A DNA stretch of 64,000 nucleotides from NCBI GenBank assembly GCA_965644295.1, contig CBFFRP010000219.1, positions 124,001 to 188,000 on the forward strand, written 5' to 3'. The stretch is from Paraphysomonas bandaiensis. Lineage: Eukaryota > Chrysophyceae. This document shows positions 1 through 10,855 of this stretch, one piece after another; the stretch's first letter is position 1, and the number at the start of each line of letters is the position of its first letter. A model generated the notes under the pieces. The model was not told the DNA's origin, searched no databases, and saw only the letters and a list, made by a program, of their open reading frames with translations. A program made the position numbers and the translations under genes.

Positions 1-1349
1 AGAGCAGTCCACTACACATAGGTATTACAAAAATAAGTGTCGTATTGTTAAACGTAATCACTTGAACGTTGTCATGCTATGTAGTTATGATAGGTTCCTA
101 CATTGCTTAGCTGGCTTTACGCAAACTTCGAACTTCAAATTTGGGCGATCAAACCCACCACAAAACATACTGCAGTGTGGTATACGTAGAATTTTAGTTG
201 TGTCCTCCCATACCTGGTACGAAATAACATAAACTGTAATATTAAGCATTTCGAAATATAACACAGACGAGTTCTACAATTACTGTTGTCACGTTTGACA
301 TTTTTTTCTCCGTAAACATGAAAATGAATAAGATGCATCACTTACACTCTTTCTGGCAGTGGCGGTAAGAGCAACAATAGGAACGTCAGGAAATATTTCT
401 TTCAGAATCCCAAGCTGTATACTAATATCATGATACAGCAAATTGAATACAAGTTTACCATATATGACACGAGTGATTCGGCAAATGCCATATTTAATTC
501 AAGCAAATAATCATATACAATATAGTTATCACCAGATATGTATATAATAATATACAAAGTAGTGTTAAATAAAACTATCCTCCGCACCTGGCCATAGTCT
601 TTCCTAAAGTCATGACCCCTATATTGCGAGAATACGTTAAACAGCAAAAATAAAGTGTTAAGAGTTATATACTATGTTACTGTGTCTTGCATTGCAGATA
701 AACTACATGCTTACCATGATGACACACAATGAGCCTCGTCTATAATGAATCTTGCAAGCATTTCGTTATCGTAGAGGCTTTTAAGACAATTCTTGGTCTC
801 GAGTGACTTAACCATGCGTTCAGGTGTAAGATATAAAAGCTTCAAATAGGGTTCACTTGTAATAACTTTTATCATATAGATATAGTGGAGTAAGATAAAT
901 GCACTCACTCTCCAATATTGGACTGTCGAAGATCGTTGAAAACTGAACCTACCATAGTTTCAGTGGAGGAGCTGGATAGATAAGCTGCTGGAATCCCACC
1001 ACTAGGTAATTGTATTAGAGAAGAAACTTGGTCTTCAACAAGTGACAATAAAGGAGAAATCACAATAGTAACTCCCCGGGAAAGAATAGCAGGTAACTGG
1101 TAGCACAGAGATTTCCCTCCACCGGTTGGAAGGATTACGAACACATCCTTATTGTCCATAACAGCATCAATAATATCCTTCATCACATTAGTCCATAGGA
1201 ACGGCTCAATATCGACATACCTTCTGCATAGCCCGAAAAGAACTGTTTCCAAATATTTTACTATTAGCGAAGCTCATAAGCTGATCTCTTTCCCTCCTCT
1301 CTGCTGCGGCTTCACTGGAAGGATTCTTCGGTACCAGAAACTTATCCAT
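1..1349 (-). CDS. RecQ-family ATP-dependent DNA helicase, N-terminal part (runs off the window)
   Basis: 3'-5' DNA helicase of the RecQ family, acting in nuclear recombination and repair. The start is the ATG at 1349. Exons in order are 1349-1221, 1177-909, 855-715, 618-588 and 414-346, and all phases close. Visible motifs: the motif 0 region ([11 protein letters not shown]), Walker A (PTGGGKS), motif Ia ([12 protein letters not shown]), the DEAH box ([16 protein letters not shown]) and motif III (ALTATARKS). The intron between motif 0 and Walker A and the one splitting the tryptophan of the DEAH motif are small. Below about 345 the next exon could not be placed with confidence; the rest of the helicase core, RQC and HRDC regions would lie left of the window. 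It is head to head with the BTB gene (282 bp apart). Which RecQ subtype this is cannot be decided from the N-terminus alone. Confidence 0.93.
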
Positions 1350-1539
1350 CCTCTATTATCGATTAAATAATCAGAACAATAAAGTCATCAAGCAGTCGGC
1401 AACCACAGTGTGAAAAACTCTTGCATTGCAAAGGTGAATTTTCTAAACGCAACTACCTGAGAACAACTATGAGTTTGAATATTCGTATATCCACACCTTG
1501 TACACATACACAGTGTACAGCAGTACAGTACAGTACAAT

Positions 1540-1614
1540 GTATGTATGTATGTATGTATGTATGTATGTATGTATGTATGTATGTATGTATGTATGTATG
1601 TATGTATGTATGTA
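1540..1614. repeat. (ATGT)n tetranucleotide microsatellite
   Basis: About 18 near-perfect tandem copies of ATGT lie between the divergent RecQ and BTB starts. The tract is stop-free on both strands, so it creates artificial open frames (Met-Tyr-Val-Cys repeats on plus, Tyr-Ile-His-Thr repeats on minus). The plus frame happens to run into the BTB gene. Confidence 0.97.
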
Positions 1615-1631
1615 TTGTATTAAGGTATCTC

Positions 1632-3137
1632 ATGGGTGACAGTGTCATTGAGTTTCTCGTAGGTGGTATTCGTTACACCGTGCTGCGGTGTAGCATAAAG
1701 GATGAGGTTATCAAGGACTCCTTCTTCGAGTGTTGCTTGAAGGATGTGTGGGCTCCCTCTGATGGTGGGCCTATAACCATTGGTCGGGATGGTGTTTTAT
1801 TTCAGTATGTGTTGGATTTTTTGAGGTATGGGAGCCTCCCGAGGAATAGATATGGTCAGTGTGAGCTGAGCACCTCAACACTCTTGCTCCTTCGAGAGGA
1901 GGCTTCCTTCTATACACTCCAGCAGCTGGAGTCCGAATGCGATGAGATTCTTACGTCAGATATGGGTGTGATTGGACTCTATTTTAAGGTTAAACGGTTT
2001 GTTCAGAAAGTGGATAGGCTGCCTCTGTATTGTGAGTTTGAGTCGACATGTGCTGGTGATTTGATGTGCATTTTGGAGAAGATAATGACTCCACTCTGTG
2101 TCTACGGCAGCATTGATAGCTCCAATTCTGACATTGCGAATCGTGTACTGTACAAGAGTTGTAGCCTCAATTGTATTAATGTAGAAGAGTTAGTTTGTGA
2201 CTCTCAGTCCTCTGCGATCGATCCATCAGTAGTAGAAATACGTGCGAGTGATCTCAATCAGTCCATGCTAAGAATGTTAGGGTACTCGTTTTCCTTCTCT
2301 GGGCTCTCCTGTACGTCGAATCCCACATCAACACCCTCGAAGTTGGTGGTTTACAAGGAAGGTAAACTCAGACAAGGAATTCATGGTAGATCGAATAACG
2401 GAAATGGTACATGCATTTTTATATGCAACACCATTTGCACAGGTGGTGCTCTAGAGGTATCGGCCGCAGATACGTCACATGTATTCACAGAACCGGGGAC
2501 ATGGATAGCCATCCCTGCAGACGGGGCATATTGCATTCACCCTGTGTTATCAGGATCTAGAGTTTTAGTTCTGTATGATATTGACATAGGCAGTTTGACT
2601 GATACCACTGTAGTGAGAGATGTGAAAATTCACTGTAACAGAAGGGTAATACATGACGGTTGGTGCACTCTCAGACGACGGGCTATTCCAGATCATACAG
2701 TAGGAGTTTTGCGATCTTCATTGGAAAAAGAGTTAAATGATTACAGCTCTGTTGGAATATGTCTGTCGCGTATGTATCCCGCGAGTCGCTGTCACCCACA
2801 AATTCTAGAGGGCACAGATCGTGTGCTCTTTGACGTTTTGTCTGAATTTTTTGTAGTAAAGGTCTGTCCCATGATAATTTATTCTTCATACGACCCCTCC
2901 CAGGATTCTGGGGTCGTGTCTGCAATAGAGTTTAATGTAGATATGGTATTTAATGAACATGCTCTGGATGCAGCTATACTACAAAAATCTGATATCAAAG
3001 TGGTCTTGCCTTGTCCATTGGACCCTAAGGGGCTTTTAAAGTGTCAATACGTGGAGGAGTGTAATTACGAGCTCAGCTTGGAATCATATGTATATGTAGT
3101 AACAGTTGTGCTAGTATCACGTATAGATACTAATTAG
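1632..3137 (+). CDS. BTB/POZ (KCTD/T1-type) domain protein, intronless
   Basis: A 501-residue protein if translation starts at the ATG at 1632 (MGDSVIEFLVGG). An in-frame ATG at 1542 would add 30 residues encoded mainly by the microsatellite, so I prefer 1632. Residues about 4-100 match the T1-type BTB fold found in KCTD proteins, with the typical GG-x-RYT, DGxxFQYVLDFLRYGSLP and later ExAxFYxLxxL segments. Such proteins usually oligomerise and act as CUL3 ubiquitin-ligase adaptors. The remaining 400 residues are not recognised with certainty. Around residues 255-325 the pattern TGGALEV ... SGSRVLVLYDI resembles the double-stranded beta-helix of 2-oxoglutarate/Fe(II) oxygenases, but the expected His-x-Asp and distal His are not clearly present, so any such domain may be inactive. 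No intron was needed. Confidence 0.85.
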   Translation: MGDSVIEFLVGGIRYTVLRCSIKDEVIKDSFFECCLKDVWAPSDGGPITIGRDGVLFQYVLDFLRYGSLPRNRYGQCELSTSTLLLLREEASFYTLQQLESECDEILTSDMGVIGLYFKVKRFVQKVDRLPLYCEFESTCAGDLMCILEKIMTPLCVYGSIDSSNSDIANRVLYKSCSLNCINVEELVCDSQSSAIDPSVVEIRASDLNQSMLRMLGYSFSFSGLSCTSNPTSTPSKLVVYKEGKLRQGIHGRSNNGNGTCIFICNTICTGGALEVSAADTSHVFTEPGTWIAIPADGAYCIHPVLSGSRVLVLYDIDIGSLTDTTVVRDVKIHCNRRVIHDGWCTLRRRAIPDHTVGVLRSSLEKELNDYSSVGICLSRMYPASRCHPQILEGTDRVLFDVLSEFFVVKVCPMIIYSSYDPSQDSGVVSAIEFNVDMVFNEHALDAAILQKSDIKVVLPCPLDPKGLLKCQYVEECNYELSLESYVYVVTVVLVSRIDTN

Positions 3138-3513
3138 TCTTCTATAGTTCGTGACGTGTGATAGATATCTAGCTCGAAAGTAGAGTATTTTGAAGTCTTA
3201 TAGCCTGTTGCTCTGGGCTGGTGAATGTAAATATAGTGCTTGAGTCCGTTTGACAAATAAGGAAAATGTTTGCGTATTTTACAATTTTTTGGACACGTAC
3301 AATTTCCAGAGTCTTTAGAGTAACAGTGAAAGGCTGATATTGAAGCCTTTGTAAAACACTATATCTGCTTCGTGAGTGAAACTATTCATTCTTGGTTGAC
3401 TAAAATAGTAGGAGCTAGACAAAAAATTCAGATTTAGGACTATAACGGATACTTAAAATATACTGTACCAATCATTTTTGAATAGGAGAGCTGATAATAG
3501 CTATTAATTATTA
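3138..3513. other. Intergenic AT-rich DNA between the BTB gene and the Copia insertion
   Basis: No coding signal on either strand. It is the 3' flank of the BTB gene and ends at the Copia target-site duplication. Confidence 0.7.
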
Positions 3514-3518
3514 ATTAC
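3514..3518. repeat. Copia target-site duplication, left copy (ATTAC)
   Basis: Direct repeat ATTAC abuts the 5' LTR and recurs at 8974-8978 immediately after the 3' LTR. Confidence 0.95.
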
Positions 3519-3811
3519 TATTAGAATATGGACTGTATCCTAGTATATTCAATGTGGTACTTGAAGACAATGTACGAGAATACAGTGAAGTATGGTGATG
3601 TGTAGATGCTGTTATGATATTGAGAAAACTGAAATAGTTTGCTCTTTCAAGATATGTTTAGTAGCGAAAGGTCTACAGAAGTAGTGATTTATGCATGGCA
3701 CAAAACGAGCTTGTGTTGTTTAACACAATTCGTGTAAACGATATTAATAAATCTATCTAGTCTAACAACTTAATCTCTCTTTGATCTAAGTAAAATGAGC
3801 ATTTCCCAACA
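3519..3811 (+). repeat. 5' LTR of the Copia element
   Basis: Matches 8681-8973 base for base at a constant offset of 5162. It contains AATAAA near 3747 as a possible polyadenylation signal. The gag-pol start codon (3795) lies inside it, 17 nt before its end. Confidence 0.97.
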
Positions 3812-6800
3812 TGGTAGCGAGCGAGGAGGAGAGAAGGAGGATAGAGGAGTAGTTCCTCAGTTCAACGAGACTAACGTTGAACAATGGATTGAGGACTTCG
3901 AGACATTCCTTATGAGGAAGGAACAAAGCGAGGTAGCGGTGGAACTGCCACCTAAGGAGAGCGACTTCGGGGAGCAGCCACTTACGTTGATGGAGGAGAA
4001 GGCGTACAGACAGGCTGTGAAGAGGTATTGGAAGGCGAACGCCATAGCTTATTCTTACTGCAGGGATGCGGTGCAGCATTCCCCGAAAGCGCTGCGTAAA
4101 TTCCATCTTACCCACAAAGCGTTCAAGGCAGAAGGGAGTGGTGTAAACAGGTTCAAAACACATGTAATGATTGATGAGTTGAAGAAGTGTTTTGCTGGAG
4201 GGAAGCAAAATAGGATCAGTGACCTCTTAACTCAATATGGTTCTTTCCGTATGCGTCCGGAGGAGACGGCGAAGGACTACGTACTACGGTTCGAACTACT
4301 GCTGAAGGAACTACAGGAGCAGCAGCAGGATATCTCGGAGGTATCAAAAACAAGTCGACTACGAGAAGGCTTGCTCAATGAAGAGTATGCTCAACTGAGA
4401 GTTGGATTATACTTGATGGATGATGATGTTAATTATGTAACTGTATCACGTAAGATAGAAGGCTATGATGATACTATGGCTGGGAAGGAAGCGTTGGAGA
4501 AGAAGCGTAAAAGAGTGGAGGAGCTGAACCTGATAGACAGTAAGAAACGATATCGCAGAGAGAGGGATCATCGTAAGAAGAACAACGGTAAGAAGAAGCC
4601 GATGAAGAAGGATACAGAGATTACAGGGCAGCGACCTGGAAGTGCCGAATATACTGGGTGCAGAAATTGTAAGTCAAAGGAACATCTTGCCATCGATTGT
4701 CCAGCATCGAAAAAGAAGTACTCGCAAAGCAAGAGCAAGGCTGTGAGGTTTCAAGATGGAAGGAAACCAGACAAAAGACTACTTACAGTTGAAAACATCA
4801 GGCGTGGAGAGCCAGCGGATTTGTCTGACGAAGACGAAGCAAATATGATCGAGCAACAGGAAGAGTATCATTTGTCATGTAATGTGTATGAGACGAATAT
4901 ATGCAGTAGTGTGCATGAGGATATTCACTATACATACATTGATACCTGTTGTTCGTCATCAATGTTTTTGATAAATGATGTGAATATACTTGATAGTCAT
5001 ATGCACACATCAAAGGTTATTAATGGTTCGAAAAAAGGGTCAGAGATATGCGTCACGAGTGTAGGTTCCCGTGGAGCATGGAAGAACATTGAGGTATCAA
5101 GTCAGATAAATCGGTGTCTTTGTTCTGGACGGAAGTTGAACGATATGGGATATCGATTTACTGTATGGTATGGTATACAGATATATGACAGAAATACGGA
5201 TGAGCTGGTGTTGGAGGGACCTATGAAGAATGGAATGACTGCTGTGCCAACACAGCAGTTATTGGAGCTTCCAGACGTATCGACATCCAGTGATTCAGAA
5301 GTAAATCTCAGTGACCGTACGGGTGAGGATGAACTGGAGCTGTTACATAGGAGAGCGGGTCATTTTAACAAGCATGCGTTGGTAGAAGCCCACAAAAGAA
5401 TGCTAATTATTGGGACTGGACTGAAACGAAAACATCTCTCGAAACGTGTTTCCAAAGAACAGTGTCTATGTGATGTATGCGCCAGGGCGAAGATCACCAG
5501 AGTAAGTTTTCGGACAAAGGATGAGGACTCCGTTCGTCCAAATTTCTCGGCCGATATAGCAGTATACTTAAATTGTCCAGCTCGAGGAGGGGAAATATAT
5601 GTGCTCAAACTAACACACCATGCCAGTCGGATGTTCTGGTCGGAAGGGCTTGTTCATAGGACTGGGTCATCGGTACTGCAGGTTTTCAAGAAGATTTTTG
5701 AAGGAGATGTGAAAAGGTACAAATTAGAAATGCATCATTACCATGCAGATGGAGCAGGGGAGCTAATATGTGATGAGCTGCGACAATATCTTAGGTCACA
5801 GGGTTGCTATCAACATACGTGGAGCTCTACGGACTCTCCTGAGATGAACGCGATTGAGGAGCGGAAATTCAGGACCTGTGGTGAGATGACATTAGCGATG
5901 CTGATTCAGTCAGGATTGCCTTCACAGTTTTGGCTAGATGCCTACATGGCAGCCAGGTACATATTAATTCGATTGCCTACAAAGACAGCGAAGGGGTATA
6001 TGTCCCCTCTTGAATTTTTGACTGGTGAGGCTCCCAACCTGAAATATCTCAGAGTATGGGGGTGTCGTGCGTATGTCCTCACTACAAAGGCGGATCGACG
6101 GAAAGACTGGGACGACAAGGCCCTTATCGGATATCTGATAGGATATTCAGATGAAAAGGTAGGATATGATGTATATCTACCTGCGACTGATAGGGTCGTC
6201 ACGTCGGTACATGTATTAACTGATGAGTCCATACCGTCACGCTCGGAGAGCTATTTCGCTGAGATAGATGCTCTTCGAGTGAAGGAGGCCGAGAGACCGA
6301 AAATTGTGTCTGACTATGCGGGCTTAGAAGGTACATATCATATTGATGATGAGGATGGTCTTCTCTACAAGACCACGAGAGTAGTAGAACGAAAGGGGGT
6401 AATAGTAGCCTATCGATCTCTGGTAACTGCAGGTCGGAAGCATATCGAGCACCGGGTGCCGATTCACGTCGAGGACGTAGTGCGAATGACTGCAGAAACT
6501 CCCGGGAATACCGGATATATAGGAAAGGGGGACGCCCTGAGTACTATGCCAGCCAGGGTGCTGGACCAGGGAAGACCTGGAGGGTTACAGGAGAGTCCTG
6601 ACCCAACCTGTCAGGAGACAGCTGTGAGGTTGCAGACCTCTGAAGACTATGAGTCTGGGGTTGTGAGCGGGGCTCCTCCCACAACGCACGATGTGCGTGC
6701 TCAGGATGAGCAAGGTACGGGTTCTTATATACCTCGTCGACCGATTGAACTAGATGGTGATGGTCGGGTCCGACGCAAACGGCTGCAGCGGAGACTGGCA

Positions 6801-8506
6801 AACGCGTCAGTTTTAGGAGAGATTAATATGGTTGAAGTACCGGATGCGCATAATATTGATCTTAACCATGCAGAGACAGAAGATATCAAGATACCAAATT
6901 CATATGCCGAGGCAGAGAGATCTCCACAGTATCAACAATGGAGAAAAGCTCGAATGGTGGAGAAGACATCATTGCTGAAAAGACGTGTCTTGAAGATCGT
7001 GAAAATTCCAAGCGGAGTGAAATTAGTTAGAGCGAAATATGTGCATACGGTGAAGCGAGACATACTAGGGAATATAGTAAAGTACAAGGCTCGGCTAGTG
7101 GCATTAGGAAATCTCCAAGAGAAGAAGGAGGAGGAGCCGTCCACTTTCGCTCCAGTGGTTAAGGGTATAACCATTAGACTAGTGTTAGCGATTGCGTTTA
7201 TGTTACAGATGCATGTGCATCAATTAGATGTATCATCCGCATTTTGCTATGCAGATCTGGAGGATGACGTGTATATGGCACCTCCACCAGATGAGGAATT
7301 ACTAGCTGGATGGTGTTTTCAACTAATCAAGGCATTGTATGGACTGCGATCTTCACCGCGACAGTGGAATAAACATATTGACAAGTTTATTAAATCATTG
7401 CATTTTACTCCGTGTATTTTGGATACGTGTTTGTATATGCGATGGAGTAACGGAAAACTGCATTTATTATTGATATATGTTGATGATATCATAATTGCAT
7501 CCGCTGATCTGACTTACTTGGAAAGCGTAAAGCGTAGGTTCTGTGAAACATTCGAGATGCATGATCTGGGAGTGTGTAAGCGATTTCTGAACATCAGGAT
7601 AACCAGAGGAGAAAATTGGTATATGTTAGATCAATCTGAGTATGCTAAGAATATTATCAAGAAATTCAGCTCAGTTATGGGAAAGAGTAGTAAGAATAAG
7701 GAGGCCCCACTACCTACTAATGTTCAGGATCTGTTGGCAGAGGAACGTGAACTTACGGAGGAGCAGAAGCAGTGGGTTGACTCATTTCCGTATCGGCAAA
7801 TTATTGGAGCAGTGTTGTATCTAGCAATGCATACTAGACCTGATCTGGCTTATGCAGTGGGGTTATTGTCTCGATTTAGTAGTTGTCCGACATATGCATC
7901 GTGCAAACTGGCGATTCACTTATTGAAATATTTGCGTGGAACAATTGATGAGGGCATCAGATTCAGTGGGAGTGAGTTCGACTTACATGTGTTCAGTGAT
8001 TCAGATTGGGCTGGTGATAGACTGACTCGGCGATCGACAACAGGATACATTGTGTTCTTATGTGCAGGCGCATTGGCCTGGCAGTCTAAACTACAGACCA
8101 CAGTTGCAACTTCGAGCATGGAATCTGAATATATGGCGGAGTATGCGGCTATGCAAGAACTGGTGTGGCTTCGGGGGTGTTCAAGGAGCTCGGGCTCTTA
8201 GTTGCGAAGCCGACTCCATTCTTTATGGATAGCAAGAGTGCGAAAGATCTCTCCGAGAATCCTGTGTATCATAAGAGGTCGAAGCATATAGACATCAAGT
8301 ATCACTGGGTGAGAGAGCATGTAAATGGAAAATTTCCTACGGCAAAGTTGATTCATGTGTCGACGGATGATATGGCGGCTGATATTTTCACGAAGGCATT
8401 GTCAACGAAACTTTTCAGTCGTCATGAGAAAACTATTACCGGGGTTAAGAGAAGTGTGTCAACCAGAGTTGAGGAGCAGCAGAAGAAGCGACCCCGAAGA
8501 GGTTAA
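3795..8506 (+). CDS. Copia gag-pol polyprotein, with a one-base frameshift in RNase H
   Basis: The open frame from ATG 3795 runs to a stop at 8199-8201 (1468 residues). The gag-like N-terminus (FNETNVEQW) is followed by a CCHC knuckle at residues 289-302, an aspartic-protease-like site at 383 (DTCCSS), and an HHCC integrase zinc finger. The integrase core has Asp in SADIAVY, Asp in HADGAGE and Glu in NAIEERKF. RT follows with YVDD at 1228-1231, then RNase H (DSDWAGD, then MESEY). The last 100 or so residues of RNase H (MDSKSAKDL, HIDIKYHWVREHV) continue in the -1 frame to a stop at 8504-8506. The switch falls at the G5 run at 8173-8177, so one base appears to be missing. Everything else is intact, so the element is near-complete and may be newly disabled, or the gap may be a sequencing error. 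Confidence 0.95.
3812..3821 (+). other. Minus-strand primer-binding site
   Basis: TGGTAGCGAG follows the LTR directly. TGG is the complement of the tRNA CCA end, and the first eight bases equal the Ty1 initiator-Met primer site (TGGTAGCG). The site falls inside the gag reading frame. Confidence 0.8.
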
Positions 8507-8671
8507 AGGTGTGTTTTAGTGGGTGAGAATCCCACATAACTATATATCTAGTTGACTGCTAGTTATATATGTATCTTGATAAGATTTCACATCTATTTTA
8601 CCTATGAGACTAGTTTATAGCATGAAGATCACTGTACTCATTGTTGTTTTCGTATCACTGCATTCTACATT

Positions 8672-8680
8672 GAGTGGGAG
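8672..8680 (+). other. Polypurine tract (plus-strand primer)
   Basis: GAGTGGGAG immediately precedes the 3' LTR, the expected position for the RNase H-resistant plus-strand primer. Confidence 0.75.
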
Positions 8681-8973
8681 TATTAGAATATGGACTGTAT
8701 CCTAGTATATTCAATGTGGTACTTGAAGACAATGTACGAGAATACAGTGAAGTATGGTGATGTGTAGATGCTGTTATGATATTGAGAAAACTGAAATAGT
8801 TTGCTCTTTCAAGATATGTTTAGTAGCGAAAGGTCTACAGAAGTAGTGATTTATGCATGGCACAAAACGAGCTTGTGTTGTTTAACACAATTCGTGTAAA
8901 CGATATTAATAAATCTATCTAGTCTAACAACTTAATCTCTCTTTGATCTAAGTAAAATGAGCATTTCCCAACA
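8681..8973 (+). repeat. 3' LTR of the Copia element
   Basis: Identical to the 5' LTR and followed by ATTAC at 8974-8978. Its embedded ATG (8957) opens a frame of only 15 codons into flanking DNA. Confidence 0.97.
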
Positions 8974-8978
8974 ATTAC

Positions 8979-10855
8979 TGAATGAGAAATATATTTTAAC
9001 CTAGTCAAATTAGTTGACAAGCCTAGTCACACTATTTTTGATGTAAATATCTAGTCAAATTACAACATGACTCAACCCAGTCAATTTTAGTTACTATAAA
9101 TCTAGCCATAATTTGTGCTTGTAGTACTGGATGTAGTGCATGTCATACAGTACAATGAAGTGAAACCAACGCAGCATAGATATATAGTAGATACATAGCA
9201 AAGCTAAAGAACAGAGAAAAGATATATTGTACAATAGACTGGACTCCCCCGCTAAAGTAGTTATGAATATAGACCTTTCGTTCTCTCAACAAAATATTCA
9301 TGTATTTCCTTAAGTCCCTTTCAAACATGAAATCTTGCTGTCTGGAGGGTTATCAGTGTAACTTATGTTTACATCAATTGGAAAGCACAGATATGACAAC
9401 AAAACGCAGCAACATCTCACTCCCAAAACAACATACTGAAAATGGTTGGTTACAAAATTAACCCCATCTTGTTAACAGAATATCATGTAGAGTAAAGATT
9501 ATGTAAAATTCAACGACGATTTCCAACTTACATATATATTGCCTTATCCCCATTTTGTCTAGAAACAATTGTGTTTTTACCTGAACTCTGAATCGGGTTT
9601 TAACAGAATGCTTAAAATAGCACCGGGCTAAAAGAGACATTTACCTTCTTCGATATTCGGTTCGCCAAACAGAAACTATATCTTCTATATCTTAATAATG
9701 ATATTTTGACAGTCTTTAATTTATATGTGACTTGTGTGTAGGAAGCACAACGATGAGTCATTCAAAATCAAATATCCACCGACCACTCCAAGTGATCTAT
9801 TATCCTTTGTCTGACGTAGAAAGCCAGAAAGATTATTAGTGTAATTGATCTATTGTTGTAACTGGGACTTCGAAGAAACAATTCATATCAAAAATGTTGT
9901 ATATTTTCCTGATTAACTTAATATTAAGTAACAAATTAAAAAAGTCAAAGTATTGATTCTAATATCAATTATGGTATCTACACACAAGCTTTTAGGGAGT
10001 AGCAATTGCGAACTATAGATTTTAACTCATAACAATATATTCCTAAATTTCAATAACAGCTACAACATATAATATACAATATATACCTAACACAGCAAAG
10101 AGGATACAGAGGGATAATAGCTAAACTGTGTGGTATTGAAATTCGTGCATAGATGTAATGATGAGTATGAAAAATTGTAGTCGACGACGAGGCTTCTTGT
10201 TGGCATCATCATCACATTTATGTGCTACATCACGCTTAACCCTTGCTAGTGAACCTCTGACTCGAATGCTGTGTGTGTGATATGACACAAACAAGCCTAC
10301 TAATAATGACGTGACCCAAAACTTGGAAGGGCTGAGTGCCACTTCTCCTATAAACCACCTTCAGCATCAGATGTGCCATTTTAACGCTCCAGTAATATTC
10401 TTGAAGTTGTTGCGAAGTCCTGGTTAAGAGTATAGATTGCTTGCATATTGTCATTTGATTGGCGATGAATGACGCATCATTGTGGCTTCCCTACAATTGT
10501 GTATTCGGTGTCATTCTTATAATATCTACTAAACTTTTTCCTATTGTTCTTACTAAATTTAAAAGATGTTACTAATATAAACTAAAATTGTCAGTTGAGC
10601 CGTATTAAAATATAGTAGAATCAATAAAATAACTTTTAGTAGGAATAACATGTCTGCAAATTTAGTAGGCCCAGAGATGCCATTTTCAATTTAACAGAAC
10701 GTCCGCAAAAATTTGGTAGGAACAAATTGCACTTTTTCGTTTTTTTTCGTAGAACCGTCAGATAAATCTTAATAGTAGGACAAATCTGATTGTGTATTAC
10801 AATGAAATACATTCAAATGACTGTCAATTTCATAACGATAGAAGATAGTTTCTGT
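8979..10855. other. Gene-poor AT-rich intergenic DNA
   Basis: No reading frame with recognisable protein features. The first 130 bases carry irregular repeats of a CTAGTCAAATTA-like motif (around 9000-9070). A stretch at about 10540-10800 repeats short TAGTAGGA/TTAGTAGG words. Nothing else is supported. Confidence 0.6.

Larger units (their letters stand above)
3519..8973 (+). mobile_element. Complete Ty1/Copia LTR retrotransposon
   Basis: A 5455-bp element with two 293-bp LTRs (3519-3811 and 8681-8973) that are identical on inspection. It has a 5-bp target duplication ATTAC (3514-3518 and 8974-8978), a tRNA primer-binding site directly after the 5' LTR, a purine tract directly before the 3' LTR, and one long gag-pol frame in the Copia order (protease, integrase, RT, RNase H). 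Identical LTRs indicate very recent insertion. The LTR begins TATTAG and ends AACA rather than the usual TG...CA. Confidence 0.98.

Noticed and set aside
1540-1614. CRISPR-like array
   Set aside because: A contiguous tetranucleotide repeat without spacers; no CRISPR array is present and the genome is eukaryotic.
1388-1648. Minus-strand frame with repeated Tyr-Ile-His-Thr
   Set aside because: It exists only because the ATGT microsatellite is stop-free in all frames.
8165-8205. Programmed -1 ribosomal frameshift in the Copia element
   Set aside because: The C-GGG-GGT context is not a canonical X-XXY-YYZ slippery site in the zero frame, and the switch falls inside RNase H rather than between gag and pol. 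A one-base loss in the G run is simpler.
10121-10454. Overlapping minus-strand frames in the gap upstream of repeat copy A
   Set aside because: No domain, composition or splice support; consistent with chance ORFs in AT-rich DNA.
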